Both the position numbers and the translations under genes were made by a program. A DNA stretch of 64,000 nt from Marinobacterium ramblicola (GTDB taxonomy: Bacteria; Pseudomonadota; Gammaproteobacteria; Pseudomonadales; Balneatricaceae): NCBI RefSeq assembly GCF_019084545.1, contig NZ_JAHREP010000004.1:1-64000 (forward strand). Direction: 5' to 3'. Below are positions 35,271 to 44,335 of the stretch, one piece after another. The number at the start of each line of letters is the position of its first letter. Position 1 is the stretch's first letter. A model generated the notes under the pieces. It did not search any database. It was not told the DNA's origin and worked only from the letters and a program-made list of their open reading frames with translations.

Positions 35271-36866
35271 ATGCCCCGAATTCGACTTCGCATCAGCACC
35301 CGGCTGATGATCGTGCTATGCCTGCTGGTTCTACTTCAATCCGCGCTGCTCGGCGGTTTCGCGCTCCGCCATCTGGCCGACTCGCTCGAGGATCAGATGG
35401 CCCAGCGTGCACTGCAGCTGGCCTCGATGATCGCGCAGACCCCCTCCATTCGGGAGGCGGTGGCGGCCAACGACAGCGCTGCCACGCAACGGATCGCCAG
35501 CGAACTGCGCGACGCCACCGATGCCAGCTTCATATCCATCGGCAACGCCCAGGGGATACGCCTGGCCCATCCACTGCCGGATCGGATCGGCAAGCCGATG
35601 GTCGGCGGCGACAACGACGAAGTGCTCAAGCAGGGGCACACCATCATCTCCCAGGCGGTCGGCAGCATGGGGCCGTCGATCCGCGGCAAGGCGCCGGTAT
35701 TCAACGATCTGGGCGAAGTGGTCGGCGTGGTCTCGATCGGCTACCTGACCCAGGAGATCGACGACACGGTGCTGACCTACCAGCGGGTGGTGATCGCCGT
35801 GACGCTTCTGCTTCTGGTGCTGTCGGTAATGGCCGCCAGCTGGATCGCGCGCCGTTTCCGTGCTGCCATATTCGATCTGGAACCGCATGAGATCGCCACC
35901 CTGTTCGAGGAGCGCAACGCTACCCTGGAGTCGATCCGCGAAGGGATCATCGCGATCAACGCCGAGGGTCAGATCACCACCTGCAACCGTGCCGCGATCG
36001 AGACTCTGGGGCTGGAGCAGGGGGACGTGGTCAACCGACCTGTCCGCGAAGTTGTCCCCGACAGTCGCCTTCCCGACCTGCTGGAGAGCGGTGAACCGGA
36101 GTTCGATACCGAGATGGTGATCGGCGGGCGCAGTCTGATCATCAACCGCATACCGATCCGGGTCAAAGGCAAACTGACCGGTGTCGTCGCCAGTTTCCGT
36201 GTCCGCGACGAACTGGCGATGGTCAGCCGCCAGTTGACCCGCATCAGCCAGTACGCCGAGACCCTGCGCAGCCAGGCCCATGAATATGCCAACAAGCTGC
36301 ACACCATCGCCGGCCTGATCCAGCTCGACAAGAGTGACGAGGCACTGGAGCTGATCGGCCAGGAGACCCGCGACCACCAGGCGATGCTGCGCTGGCTGGT
36401 CGATTCGGTGGACGACCCGGTGGTCTCCGGCTGCCTGCTCGGCAAGTTCAACCGCGCCCATGAATTGGGCCTGCAACTGGTGATCGACCCGGACAGCCAC
36501 CTGGGTCCCCTCCCCGCCAACATTACACCGGAACGCCTGGTGACGTTGATCGGCAATCTGATCGACAACGCCCTCGACGCCTCGCTCAGCGCCAAGGGAC
36601 GCAGTGTCTTCCTGTCGATGACCGATATCGGCCAGGACCTGATCTTCGAGGTGGAGGACCAGGGCCACGGTATCGCCGCGGAGGATATGCCGCGGGTGTT
36701 CGAGCGCGGCTTCAGCCGCAAGGCGGAGGGGCGCGGCATCGGCCTGCACCTGGTTAAAGAGGGGGTCAGTCAGTTGGGCGGCGAGATAGTGGTGGAGAAC
36801 CTGGACGCGGGTGGAGCCCGGTTTACCCTTTACCTTCCGAAGGAAACCAAGGAGAGCGTTGGATGA
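35271..36866 (+). CDS. CitA/DcuS-like sensor histidine kinase
   Basis: A 531-residue membrane kinase. Two membrane segments (about 12-32 and 165-190) enclose a periplasmic PAS-like sensor with FISIGNAQGIRLAHPLPDRIGKP, followed by a cytoplasmic PAS, the phosphoacceptor region AHEYANKLHTIAGLIQL and an ATPase domain with NLIDNALDAS and GRGIGLHLVKEG. This is the architecture of kinases that sense di- and tricarboxylates. It overlaps the response regulator gene by four bases and is convergent with a tricarboxylate transporter, its probable target. Confidence 0.9.
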   Translation: MPRIRLRISTRLMIVLCLLVLLQSALLGGFALRHLADSLEDQMAQRALQLASMIAQTPSIREAVAANDSAATQRIASELRDATDASFISIGNAQGIRLAHPLPDRIGKPMVGGDNDEVLKQGHTIISQAVGSMGPSIRGKAPVFNDLGEVVGVVSIGYLTQEIDDTVLTYQRVVIAVTLLLLVLSVMAASWIARRFRAAIFDLEPHEIATLFEERNATLESIREGIIAINAEGQITTCNRAAIETLGLEQGDVVNRPVREVVPDSRLPDLLESGEPEFDTEMVIGGRSLIINRIPIRVKGKLTGVVASFRVRDELAMVSRQLTRISQYAETLRSQAHEYANKLHTIAGLIQLDKSDEALELIGQETRDHQAMLRWLVDSVDDPVVSGCLLGKFNRAHELGLQLVIDPDSHLGPLPANITPERLVTLIGNLIDNALDASLSAKGRSVFLSMTDIGQDLIFEVEDQGHGIAAEDMPRVFERGFSRKAEGRGIGLHLVKEGVSQLGGEIVVENLDAGGARFTLYLPKETKESVG

Positions 36867-37567
36867 GCACCCCCTTAGGCATCGTCATCGCCGAAGACGA
36901 CCCGCAGATTGCGGAGATTCAGCGCCGTTTCGTGGAGCGCGTTCCCGGTTTCGAGATTCGAGGCATCGCCCATACCACGCGGGATGCCCGTGAGCTGATC
37001 GAGGTGATGCGCCCCAATCTTGTGCTGCTCGATATCCAGTTTCCCGACGGCAGCGGCCTGGACCTTCTGCGCGAACTGCGTGCGGCACGGCAACCTACGG
37101 ATGTAATCCTGATCACTGCCGCCAAGGAGGTAGAGAGCCTGACCGAAGCGCTGCGTTGCGGCGTGTTCGACTACATCCTCAAACCGCTGGTCTACGAGCG
37201 CCTTGAGCAGGCGCTACAGAACTACCAGGCTCACCTGGAGCGTCTGCGCCAGCTCGAGAGCCTGAGTCAGCAGTCGGTGGATGGTCTGCTGCCGCGCAGT
37301 GGCACAAACACTCCCCATTCGCCGGCGACGGTCGCCTCACGCCTGCCCAAGGGGATCGATACCCTGACCCTGGACAAGGTGCGCTCGGTGATGAAGGAGA
37401 CCGCCGACAGTTTCAGCGCCGAGCAGGTAGGTGAAAAAATCGGCTCCAGCCGCACCACGGCGCGACGCTATCTGGAGTATTTGGTATCGGAGCGGGAGCT
37501 GGAGGCGGACATCAACTACGGCAGCATCGGTCGCCCCGAGAGGCGCTACCGGCGTCACACCGGCTGA
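36863..37567 (+). CDS. CitB/DcuR-like response regulator
   Basis: A 234-residue regulator: receiver domain with AEDDPQIAEI acid pocket, phosphoacceptor Asp in LVLLDIQFPDGSGLDLL and the conserved lysine in DYILKPL. The C-terminal helix-turn-helix is VGEKIGSSRTTARRYLEYLVSERELE. It is translated by overlap with the kinase. Likely controls the TctCBA genes downstream on the opposite strand. Confidence 0.9.
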   Translation: MSTPLGIVIAEDDPQIAEIQRRFVERVPGFEIRGIAHTTRDARELIEVMRPNLVLLDIQFPDGSGLDLLRELRAARQPTDVILITAAKEVESLTEALRCGVFDYILKPLVYERLEQALQNYQAHLERLRQLESLSQQSVDGLLPRSGTNTPHSPATVASRLPKGIDTLTLDKVRSVMKETADSFSAEQVGEKIGSSRTTARRYLEYLVSERELEADINYGSIGRPERRYRRHTG

Positions 37568-37580
37568 GGCGCCCGCGGGG

Positions 37581-37604
37581 TACCGTACATCCTGTACATA
37601 AAAA
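37581..37604. repeat. 24-base repeat, copy 1, next to a terminator
   Basis: The 24 bases, built around GTACATCCTGTAC (an inverted repeat with three-base centre), occur identically at 62160-62183. In both places the element directly follows the T-run of a minus-strand terminator. Confidence 0.8.
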
Positions 37605-37633
37605 GAAACCACCTGAGGCTGGGCCAAAGGTGG
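37601..37633 (-). terminator. Terminator of the tct operon
   Basis: CCACCT (37609-37614) pairs with AGGTGG (37628-37633), with GGC/GCC inside, and a minus-strand TTTCTTTTT follows. It lies 66 bases after the tctA stop, in the convergent gap with the response regulator. Confidence 0.75.
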
Positions 37634-37698
37634 TGAAAGATGCCGAACAACAGGAACCTGAGTTATCCGGCAGGTGCAAGAATGCTCACAGCACAGGC

Positions 37699-39234
37699 TT
37701 AATCGGCCTCCTCCTCGATCTCCATCCGGGCACGGGCATTTTCCATGCGCCGACGCAGGATCGGACCGAGAATGTAGGGCAGCGCCAACCCGGCGAAGGC
37801 TACAACCCAGATACCGATGCTCAGGCCGCTGGAGAACAGGATCGACCAGTCGCCGTCGGAGATGGTCAGTGCATGACGCAGGCTGCGCTCCATCTCCGGC
37901 CCCAGCAGCATGCCGAGGATCACCGGCACCAACGGCACCTCCAGCTTACGCAGCAGGTATCCGAGCAGACCGAAGCCGACCATGAAGTAGAGATCCAGCG
38001 CGCTGTTGCTGATGGAGTAGATCCCCACCGCGGCGATCAGCGTCACCACCGGCATCAGGTACTTGGGCGGGATGCTGAGCAGCTTGACGAACAGACCGAC
38101 CATCGGGATGTTCAGGATCAGCAGCATGATGTTGCCGACCAGCAGCGCCGCGATCACGCCCCAGACCAGTTCCGCGTTCTGGGTAAACAGCATCGGACCC
38201 GGCTGCACGTTCAGCGAGATCAGCATCGCCAGCAGTACTGCGGTGGTACCGCTACCTGGCACGCCCAGGGTCAGCATCGGCACCAGCGCGCCGTTTGCAG
38301 CGGCGTTGTTGCCTGCCTCCGGCGCAGCGACTCCACGCGGGTCACCCTGGCCGAAGTGTCCACTCTTGCCAACTATGCGCTTCTCCAGCGAGTAGCTGAG
38401 AAAGCTGCCCAGCGAGGCACCCGCCCCCGGCAATACGCCGGCGACAAAGCCCAGCACCGAGCCGCGCAGGCTGGTCGGCAGAACATGCAGGATATCGCTC
38501 AGCTTCAGGTTGAGCTTGTTCAGCGTCGCGCTGCCTGCGCCTTCGCTGATATGGCGCTCGATGAAGAACAGCAGTTCACTGACCGCAAACAGACCGACGA
38601 TGGCGATAATGAAATCCACACCCTCGTATAGCTCAAGGATGTTGTAGGTATAACGCTGGTTCCCGGTCGAGATATCCACACCGACGGTGGAGATCATCAG
38701 ACCCAGCGCAGCAGCAACCACGGTCTTGACCTGGTTCTTGCCGGTCACCCCGCCCAGGGTGGCGAACGCCAGCGAGAACAGCGCGAAATACTCGGCCGGG
38801 CCGAAGTGCAGCGCGAAGCGTGCCAGGATCGGCGCCAGAATGATCAGGCCGATGGTGGCCAGCAAACTGCCGATAAAGGAGGCGATGGCGGAGATCGCCA
38901 GCGCTTCCGCCGCCTTGCCTTGCATCGCCATCGGATAGCCGTCCAGCGTGGTCATCATCGCCGGCTCGTCACCGGGGATGTTGAGCAGGATGCTGGAGAT
39001 TCGTCCGCCATACATGGCACCGGCGTAGACCGAGGTGAGCAGGATCATCGACGCCGCCGGCGACAGGCCAAGGCTGAACGCCAACGGAATCAGGATCGCC
39101 ACACCATTGGCCGGGCCGAGCCCGGGCAGGGCACCGATCAGCGTGCCGAGCAGCGCACCGATGGCGGCGAACATCAGGTGTTCCGGCATCAATGCGACAG
39201 AGAAACCATGCAGCAGAAAATTCAACGTTTCCAT
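37699..39234 (-). CDS. tctA: Tripartite tricarboxylate transporter, large membrane subunit
   Basis: A 511-residue protein with ten to twelve membrane segments. GALPGLGPANGVAILIPLAF near the N terminus and GVLPGAGASLGSFLSYSLEKR in the middle are TctA signatures. It forms the channel with TctB and takes substrate from periplasmic TctC, driven by ion gradients. Substrates of this family include citrate, tartrate and other carboxylates. It follows tctB by 13 bases. Confidence 0.94.
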   Translation of the reverse strand: METLNFLLHGFSVALMPEHLMFAAIGALLGTLIGALPGLGPANGVAILIPLAFSLGLSPAASMILLTSVYAGAMYGGRISSILLNIPGDEPAMMTTLDGYPMAMQGKAAEALAISAIASFIGSLLATIGLIILAPILARFALHFGPAEYFALFSLAFATLGGVTGKNQVKTVVAAALGLMISTVGVDISTGNQRYTYNILELYEGVDFIIAIVGLFAVSELLFFIERHISEGAGSATLNKLNLKLSDILHVLPTSLRGSVLGFVAGVLPGAGASLGSFLSYSLEKRIVGKSGHFGQGDPRGVAAPEAGNNAAANGALVPMLTLGVPGSGTTAVLLAMLISLNVQPGPMLFTQNAELVWGVIAALLVGNIMLLILNIPMVGLFVKLLSIPPKYLMPVVTLIAAVGIYSISNSALDLYFMVGFGLLGYLLRKLEVPLVPVILGMLLGPEMERSLRHALTISDGDWSILFSSGLSIGIWVVAFAGLALPYILGPILRRRMENARARMEIEEEAD

Positions 39235-39247
39235 CAGTTCAGCTCCA

Positions 39248-39688
39248 TCAGGTCAGCTTGAGAATGCCGGCCGGCAAGTGCAGCTCTAGCAGGAAGTTGA
39301 ACAGCAGATAGATCGACACCGCACTGCCCAGGCCGGTCAGCCCTGCCGGTATCGGTTTTGCGCCCATGCGCCAGCAGAGCACGGCGACCATCAGCGTGGT
39401 GGAGATCACGAACCCAAGCGGCGCCAGCAACGCGGCAAATATCAGCAGCAACACCAGCACAAAGCCAAGGTCGAGCAGTGTCTTCATGCCCGGCCACTCC
39501 TGGTCGGGATCGGGTTTGACGATGAGGTAGACGCTGGAGAACCCGAGAATCACCGCCAGCAGCAGCGGGAAGGTTTCCGGTCCGACAGCCTCGACACCGC
39601 CAAAAGGCTCGGGGAACAGACTGGCCTCCCAGCCGTACACGACGGCCAGGAGGAGCATCAGGATTCCCAGGATGCGATCGCCGATCAT
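39248..39688 (-). CDS. tctB: Tripartite tricarboxylate transporter, small membrane subunit
   Basis: A 146-residue protein with four predicted membrane segments and low sequence conservation, as usual for TctB. It overlaps the end of tctC by four bases (ATGA) and precedes tctA, the standard CBA order. Confidence 0.88.
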   Translation of the reverse strand: MIGDRILGILMLLLAVVYGWEASLFPEPFGGVEAVGPETFPLLLAVILGFSSVYLIVKPDPDQEWPGMKTLLDLGFVLVLLLIFAALLAPLGFVISTTLMVAVLCWRMGAKPIPAGLTGLGSAVSIYLLFNFLLELHLPAGILKLT

Positions 39689-40668
39689 TTGATCAGACCG
39701 ATCTCGGTAGACAGATCACGGATTTCCTTCACCTGCTGCTGGACGAAGGCTGTGAACTCCGGACCGGATTTGTGGAAAGGCATCAGACCGTTCTGCTGCA
39801 TCACCTGCTTCCAGTTGTCGCTCGCGTAGACACCATCGATGGTCTTGGTCCACCACTCGAAGGCATCATCCGGAACACCGGCGGGCAGGTAGAAGCCACG
39901 CCAGTTCGGCGCGATCGCATCGATACCCTGCTCTTTGGCGGTCGGCATATCGGCATATTGACCCGGCAGGCGCTCTTCGGACATCACCGCCAGCACACGC
40001 AGGTCGCCGGACTCGACGAAGCCGAGCACTTCGGACACGTCACCGGTGAAGCCCTCGATATGGCCACCGACCACCTGAGTGATCGCCTCGCCACCGCCGC
40101 TGTAGGCCAGGTACTTGATCTTCGGCAGGTTACCGACACCGGCAGCCTTCGCCGCGATCAGCACTTTCAGGTGGTCCCAGCCACCGGCCGCGCTACCGCC
40201 GCCGAATTTGACCGACGTCGGGTCCTCTTTCAGCGCGTCCATCAGCGCGTTCAGATCCTTGTAGGGGGAGTCCTTGGATACCGCGATCACGCCGTAGTCC
40301 GCTCCCAGAGCGCCGACCCACTTGACCTGGTCAGCGTTCATGCCGACGAACTGGCCCTGCGCCAGACGGGTGGTGGTAGCGGTACTGGCCGCAACCAGCA
40401 GCGCGGTATCGCCTTCACGCTTGGAAACGGTATGCGCAAACGCCACACCGCCACCGGCGCCCGGCATGTTCACGGTCTGCACGTTGCCATCGATATACTT
40501 CAGATCGGAGAGGATCTTGCCGACGCTGCGGCAGGTGAAGTCCCAACCACCGCCCGGGTTGGCCGGTGCGATACACTCGGCGGAGCGTGCCGGTTCGAAA
40601 GCGAAGGATTGGGAGGTTGCGAAAACGAGTGAGGTAGCAAGCAGCAGCTTGCGAACGGAACGTTGCAT
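39685..40668 (-). CDS. tctC: Tripartite tricarboxylate transporter, periplasmic binding protein
   Basis: A 327-residue Bug-type binding protein. A signal peptide (MQRSVRKLLLATSLVFATSQSFA) precedes the mature part with CIAPANPGGGWDFTCRSVG, the carboxylate-binding loop, and KFGGGSAAGGWDHLK. ATG 40668 has GGAG nine bases upstream; the TTG at 40683 would only add residues before the signal peptide. First gene of the tct operon. Substrate is unknown. Confidence 0.93.
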   Translation of the reverse strand: MQRSVRKLLLATSLVFATSQSFAFEPARSAECIAPANPGGGWDFTCRSVGKILSDLKYIDGNVQTVNMPGAGGGVAFAHTVSKREGDTALLVAASTATTTRLAQGQFVGMNADQVKWVGALGADYGVIAVSKDSPYKDLNALMDALKEDPTSVKFGGGSAAGGWDHLKVLIAAKAAGVGNLPKIKYLAYSGGGEAITQVVGGHIEGFTGDVSEVLGFVESGDLRVLAVMSEERLPGQYADMPTAKEQGIDAIAPNWRGFYLPAGVPDDAFEWWTKTIDGVYASDNWKQVMQQNGLMPFHKSGPEFTAFVQQQVKEIRDLSTEIGLIK

Positions 40669-40968
40669 CAGCGTAATCTCCAACTTTGTTGTTGTAGTGT
40701 TGTCGGCTCGATCTTTTTTGGGGGCAATCGAGCCCTGCGATACCAGTTGCGGTATCCGATCACGCTGAAAAGATAGTGCGCAGTATCCTGGTTAGATAGC
40801 TAACGCAATTAAGAAGTTTTTAATACTTAAAGCCCTTTTTGTGCATATTGTTCACGGCATCCTTGTGCAGCATCAGCTCAAGCGAGCCGCCACCCCGTCA
40901 TGCCTGTTCGAGACGGAACATATAACCCGTCGTCGGATTCACAATAAGCGCAGCACACACCATTGCCA

Positions 40969-42270
40969 CTAAAACAGATCCTTCAGCCGATAGTAGAGCA
41001 TGCCCAGCGCCAGCAACGGCGAGCGTAGCGCCGGTCCACCCGGGAAGGTCATATGCTTGACCCGGTCGAAGATATCGAACCGCTCCGCCTGCCCCGACAG
41101 CAGCTCGGCGATGACGCGTGCCGCCATATGGGTGGCGTTGACGCCGTGGCCGGCATAGGCCTGGGCATAAAGAATATTGGGCGCATCGGGCAATCGGCCG
41201 ATCTGCGGAAGACGGTTGGCACCGATGCCGATCATACCGCCCCACTCGTATTCGACCCGGACCCCTTTCAACTGCGGGAATACCCGCTCCAGGTTGGGCA
41301 TCAATGCCCCGGTGATATCCCGTGGATCGCGTCCGGAGTAGTTGCACAAACCGCCGAACAGCAGACGTCGATCGGCCGACAGATGGAAGTAATCCAGCGC
41401 CACGCTGAGATCGGCGAAGGCCATGTTTCCTGGGATAATGTCACGGCACTGCGCTTCGCTCAGCGGTTCGGTGGCGATCAGGTAACTGCCGGCGGGCAAT
41501 ACCTTACCGCCGATATGGGGCTCCAGCTTATGGCCGATGTAGGCGTTGCCGCACAGCACCAGGTAGCGGCAGCTGACCTCGCCGGAGGGTGTGACCACCT
41601 TGGGCTTGTCACCCTTGATGATCTTCTCGGCCGGGGTGTATTCGAAGATCTGCACACCCGCATCGCGCGCAGCACCTGCTTCACCCAAGACCAGGTTCAG
41701 CGGATGCAGATGACCGCTGCCCATATCGATCATGCCGCCCAGGTAGCGCTCGGAGCCGATCACCTCATGCATCTGCTCGCGCTGCAGGATACGGGTTTCG
41801 GGCTGATAACCCAGGCTCTGCAGGAACGCCTGGTCCTCCTCCAGTTCGCGCATATGGCGTGGTTTCAACGCCAGGTCGCAATAGCCCATCTGCAAGTCGC
41901 AATCGATAGCATGACGGGACACCCGATCCCGTACGATCTCCACCGCTTCGATCCCCATGCGGGCGATGGCGTCGATCCCCTCGCGGCCGATCTCGCCGGC
42001 AAACTGCTCGATGCCGTGGCCTATACCGCGAATCAGCTCGCCGCCGTTGCGCCCGGAGGCGCCCCAGCCGATCCGGCGCGCTTCCAGCAGGGCTACGCTG
42101 AAGCCGCGCTCGGCCAGCTCCAGGGCGGTATTGACGCCACTGAAGCCGCCGCCGACGACGCAGACATCGACACTGATCACGCCCTCCAGCCGCGGATACT
42201 CGACCAGTTCGCGCGCGGTCGCGGTATAGAAGGACTCAGGATGACGTTCCGTGTGCACGGGGGTGTTCAT
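40969..42270 (-). CDS. puuB: FAD-dependent gamma-glutamylputrescine oxidoreductase
   Basis: A 433-residue DAO-family flavoprotein: VDVCVVGGGFSGVNTALELAERG is the FAD site and GWGASGRNGGELIRGIGHG follows. NILYAQAYAGHGVNATHMAARVIAE near the C terminus is typical of PuuB/PauB proteins. It oxidises gamma-glutamylputrescine to the aldehyde with release of ammonia and peroxide. The neighbouring gamma-glutamylpolyamine synthetase and agmatine genes support this. It lies 41 bases downstream of aguA. Confidence 0.87.
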   Translation of the reverse strand: MNTPVHTERHPESFYTATARELVEYPRLEGVISVDVCVVGGGFSGVNTALELAERGFSVALLEARRIGWGASGRNGGELIRGIGHGIEQFAGEIGREGIDAIARMGIEAVEIVRDRVSRHAIDCDLQMGYCDLALKPRHMRELEEDQAFLQSLGYQPETRILQREQMHEVIGSERYLGGMIDMGSGHLHPLNLVLGEAGAARDAGVQIFEYTPAEKIIKGDKPKVVTPSGEVSCRYLVLCGNAYIGHKLEPHIGGKVLPAGSYLIATEPLSEAQCRDIIPGNMAFADLSVALDYFHLSADRRLLFGGLCNYSGRDPRDITGALMPNLERVFPQLKGVRVEYEWGGMIGIGANRLPQIGRLPDAPNILYAQAYAGHGVNATHMAARVIAELLSGQAERFDIFDRVKHMTFPGGPALRSPLLALGMLYYRLKDLF

Positions 42271-42311
42271 AGATGCTCCATAGTCACGAATGCGAACACA
42301 TTCTATCGAAT

Positions 42312-43406
42312 TCAGGGCAGCGGCTGCTGCTGGGTAATACAGTGGATATTGCCGCCGCCGAGCAGGATTTCCCGCCCCGGCACAGTCACCACCCGACGCT
42401 CCGGATACAGGCGCTGCATCAACTCCTGCGCAGTCGCATCGGCCGGATCGCCAAACCGTGGCATGATCACGCCGCCGTTGACCAACAGGTAGTTGATATA
42501 GGAGCCGGCCAGGCGGATAGAGGGATCCCGCGGCTGGCTGCCGTCATGATGATCGACACCGGCGCACTCCTCGGCGGTCGCATACAGCGGTCCGGGGATC
42601 GGCATACGATGCACCTTCAGTGTGCGGCCGGCCGCATCGGTGGCGTTGGCCAACCTGTCCAGCGCCGCATGACAACTCTCATAGTTCGGATCGGTCTTGT
42701 CATCGGTCCAGGCCAGCACCACCTCGCCCGGACGCACGAAGCAGCAGAAGTTATCCACATGGCCGTCGGTCTCGTCGCTGTACAGCCCCTCAGGCAACCA
42801 GATGGTCTTGCTGATACCCAGGTACTGCTGCAGTTTCTGCTCGATCTGCTCGCGACTCATCTGCGGATTGCGGTTGGCATTGAGCAGGCACTCCTCAGTT
42901 GTCAGCAGGGTACCCTCGCCATCCACATGGATCGAGCCGCCCTCCAGAATGAACCCGTCGGTGCGGTAACGTGGACAACCCTCTATTCCCGCCACCTTAG
43001 CCGCCACCTGAGCGTCCAGATCCCAAGGGAAGTAGAGGCCGCCCTGCAAACCGCCCCAGGCGTTGAACTCCCAATCCACGGCACGCACTTCGCTGCCGTT
43101 GGTGACGAAGGTCGGTCCAGTATCGCGCATCCAGGCATCGTTGCTGGAGATCTCCAGCACGCGGATGCGCGGGTGCGCCAGCTGACGGCAGGCGTTTTCA
43201 TACTGCACAGCGCTGACGCCGACGCTGACCGGCTCGAACTCGGCGATGGCCCTCGCCACGGCGGTGAATGCCGCCTGCGCGGGCTTGGCGCCCAAGCGCC
43301 AGTTGTCCGGACGCTCCGGCCAGAGCATCCAGATCTGTTTCTGCGCCGCCCACTCGGCCGGCATATGGAAGCCGTCGGCGGCGGGTGTGCCATTGAGTCT
43401 ATTCAT
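42312..43406 (-). CDS. aguA: Agmatine deiminase
   Basis: A 364-residue guanidino-modifying enzyme hydrolysing agmatine to N-carbamoylputrescine and ammonia. [25 protein letters not shown] opens the protein, [12 protein letters not shown] and [13 protein letters not shown] carry substrate residues, and the nucleophilic cysteine is in [12 protein letters not shown] at the C terminus. It is 12 bases after aguB. Confidence 0.96.
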   Translation of the reverse strand: MNRLNGTPAADGFHMPAEWAAQKQIWMLWPERPDNWRLGAKPAQAAFTAVARAIAEFEPVSVGVSAVQYENACRQLAHPRIRVLEISSNDAWMRDTGPTFVTNGSEVRAVDWEFNAWGGLQGGLYFPWDLDAQVAAKVAGIEGCPRYRTDGFILEGGSIHVDGEGTLLTTEECLLNANRNPQMSREQIEQKLQQYLGISKTIWLPEGLYSDETDGHVDNFCCFVRPGEVVLAWTDDKTDPNYESCHAALDRLANATDAAGRTLKVHRMPIPGPLYATAEECAGVDHHDGSQPRDPSIRLAGSYINYLLVNGGVIMPRFGDPADATAQELMQRLYPERRVVTVPGREILLGGGNIHCITQQQPLP

Positions 43407-43418
43407 GTTGCTGCCTCT

Positions 43419-44321
43419 CTATTTGGCACTATAGCCGGTCAGTCCGCTGGTGCAGCCATCCAGGCTGCCGATGGCGCCGTACAGCTCCGGACGGCGATCA
43501 CGGAATACCCCCCAGCCTCTGCGTACTTCAGCGAGTTGATCCAGATCGAAGCTGTGCACCAGTACCGCCGTCCCCTCACGCGGCGCTTCCTGCACCAGTT
43601 CGCCATGCTGGTTGGCGATAAACGACGAACCGTAGAAGGTGATACCCACCTCATCCTCCTGCTCGCTGCCGACCCGGTTGGAGGCGATCACCGGCGTCAG
43701 GTTGGCTGCGGCATGCCCCTGTTGGGTACGCTGCCAGTGGCGACGTGAATCCAGCGTTGCGTCCTGCGGCTCGCTGCCGATGGCGGTGGGATAGAAGATC
43801 AGTTCGGCGCCTTTCAGCGCCAGACAGCGCGCGGTTTCCGGGAACCACTGATCCCAGCAGATCCCAACCCCGATGCGGGCATAGCGGGTATTCCAGACCT
43901 GGAACCCGGTATCCCCCGGCGTGAAGTAGAACTTCTCGCTGTAGCCCGGGCCATCCGGGATATGGCTCTTGCGATACAGATTCGGCAGCACGCTGCCGTC
44001 GGCATCGATCACCGCCACCGAGTTGAATCGCATCTGTCCCTTACGCTCGTAGAAGCAGATCGGCAGCACCACCTGCAGCTCGGCGGCGATGCGCGAAAAA
44101 TGCCGTACCGCCGGATTCGCCTCCAGCGTGGTTGCCAACGCCAGATGCTCCGCCTTCTGCTTCTTGCAGAAATAGGGCGTCTCGAACAGCTCCTGCAGCA
44201 AAATGATTTGTGCACCCTGGGCATGAGCCTGGCGCACCAGCGCCTCGGCGCGCTCTATATTGTCGTTGCGATCGTCACTACAGGCCATCTGTGTTGCGGC
44301 AACACATACTACACGGGACAT
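43419..44321 (-). CDS. aguB: N-carbamoylputrescine amidase
   Basis: A 300-residue nitrilase-superfamily enzyme. The Glu-Lys-Cys set is seen in LLQELFETPYFC, YRKSHIPDGPGYSEKFYF and GVGICWDQWFPE. It makes putrescine from the product of AguA. Together the two genes form the agmatine route to putrescine. It lies 14 bases after the gamma-glutamylputrescine synthetase gene on the same strand. Confidence 0.96.
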   Translation of the reverse strand: MSRVVCVAATQMACSDDRNDNIERAEALVRQAHAQGAQIILLQELFETPYFCKKQKAEHLALATTLEANPAVRHFSRIAAELQVVLPICFYERKGQMRFNSVAVIDADGSVLPNLYRKSHIPDGPGYSEKFYFTPGDTGFQVWNTRYARIGVGICWDQWFPETARCLALKGAELIFYPTAIGSEPQDATLDSRRHWQRTQQGHAAANLTPVIASNRVGSEQEDEVGITFYGSSFIANQHGELVQEAPREGTAVLVHSFDLDQLAEVRRGWGVFRDRRPELYGAIGSLDGCTSGLTGYSAK

Positions 44322-44335
44322 TGTTATCTCCTCTA

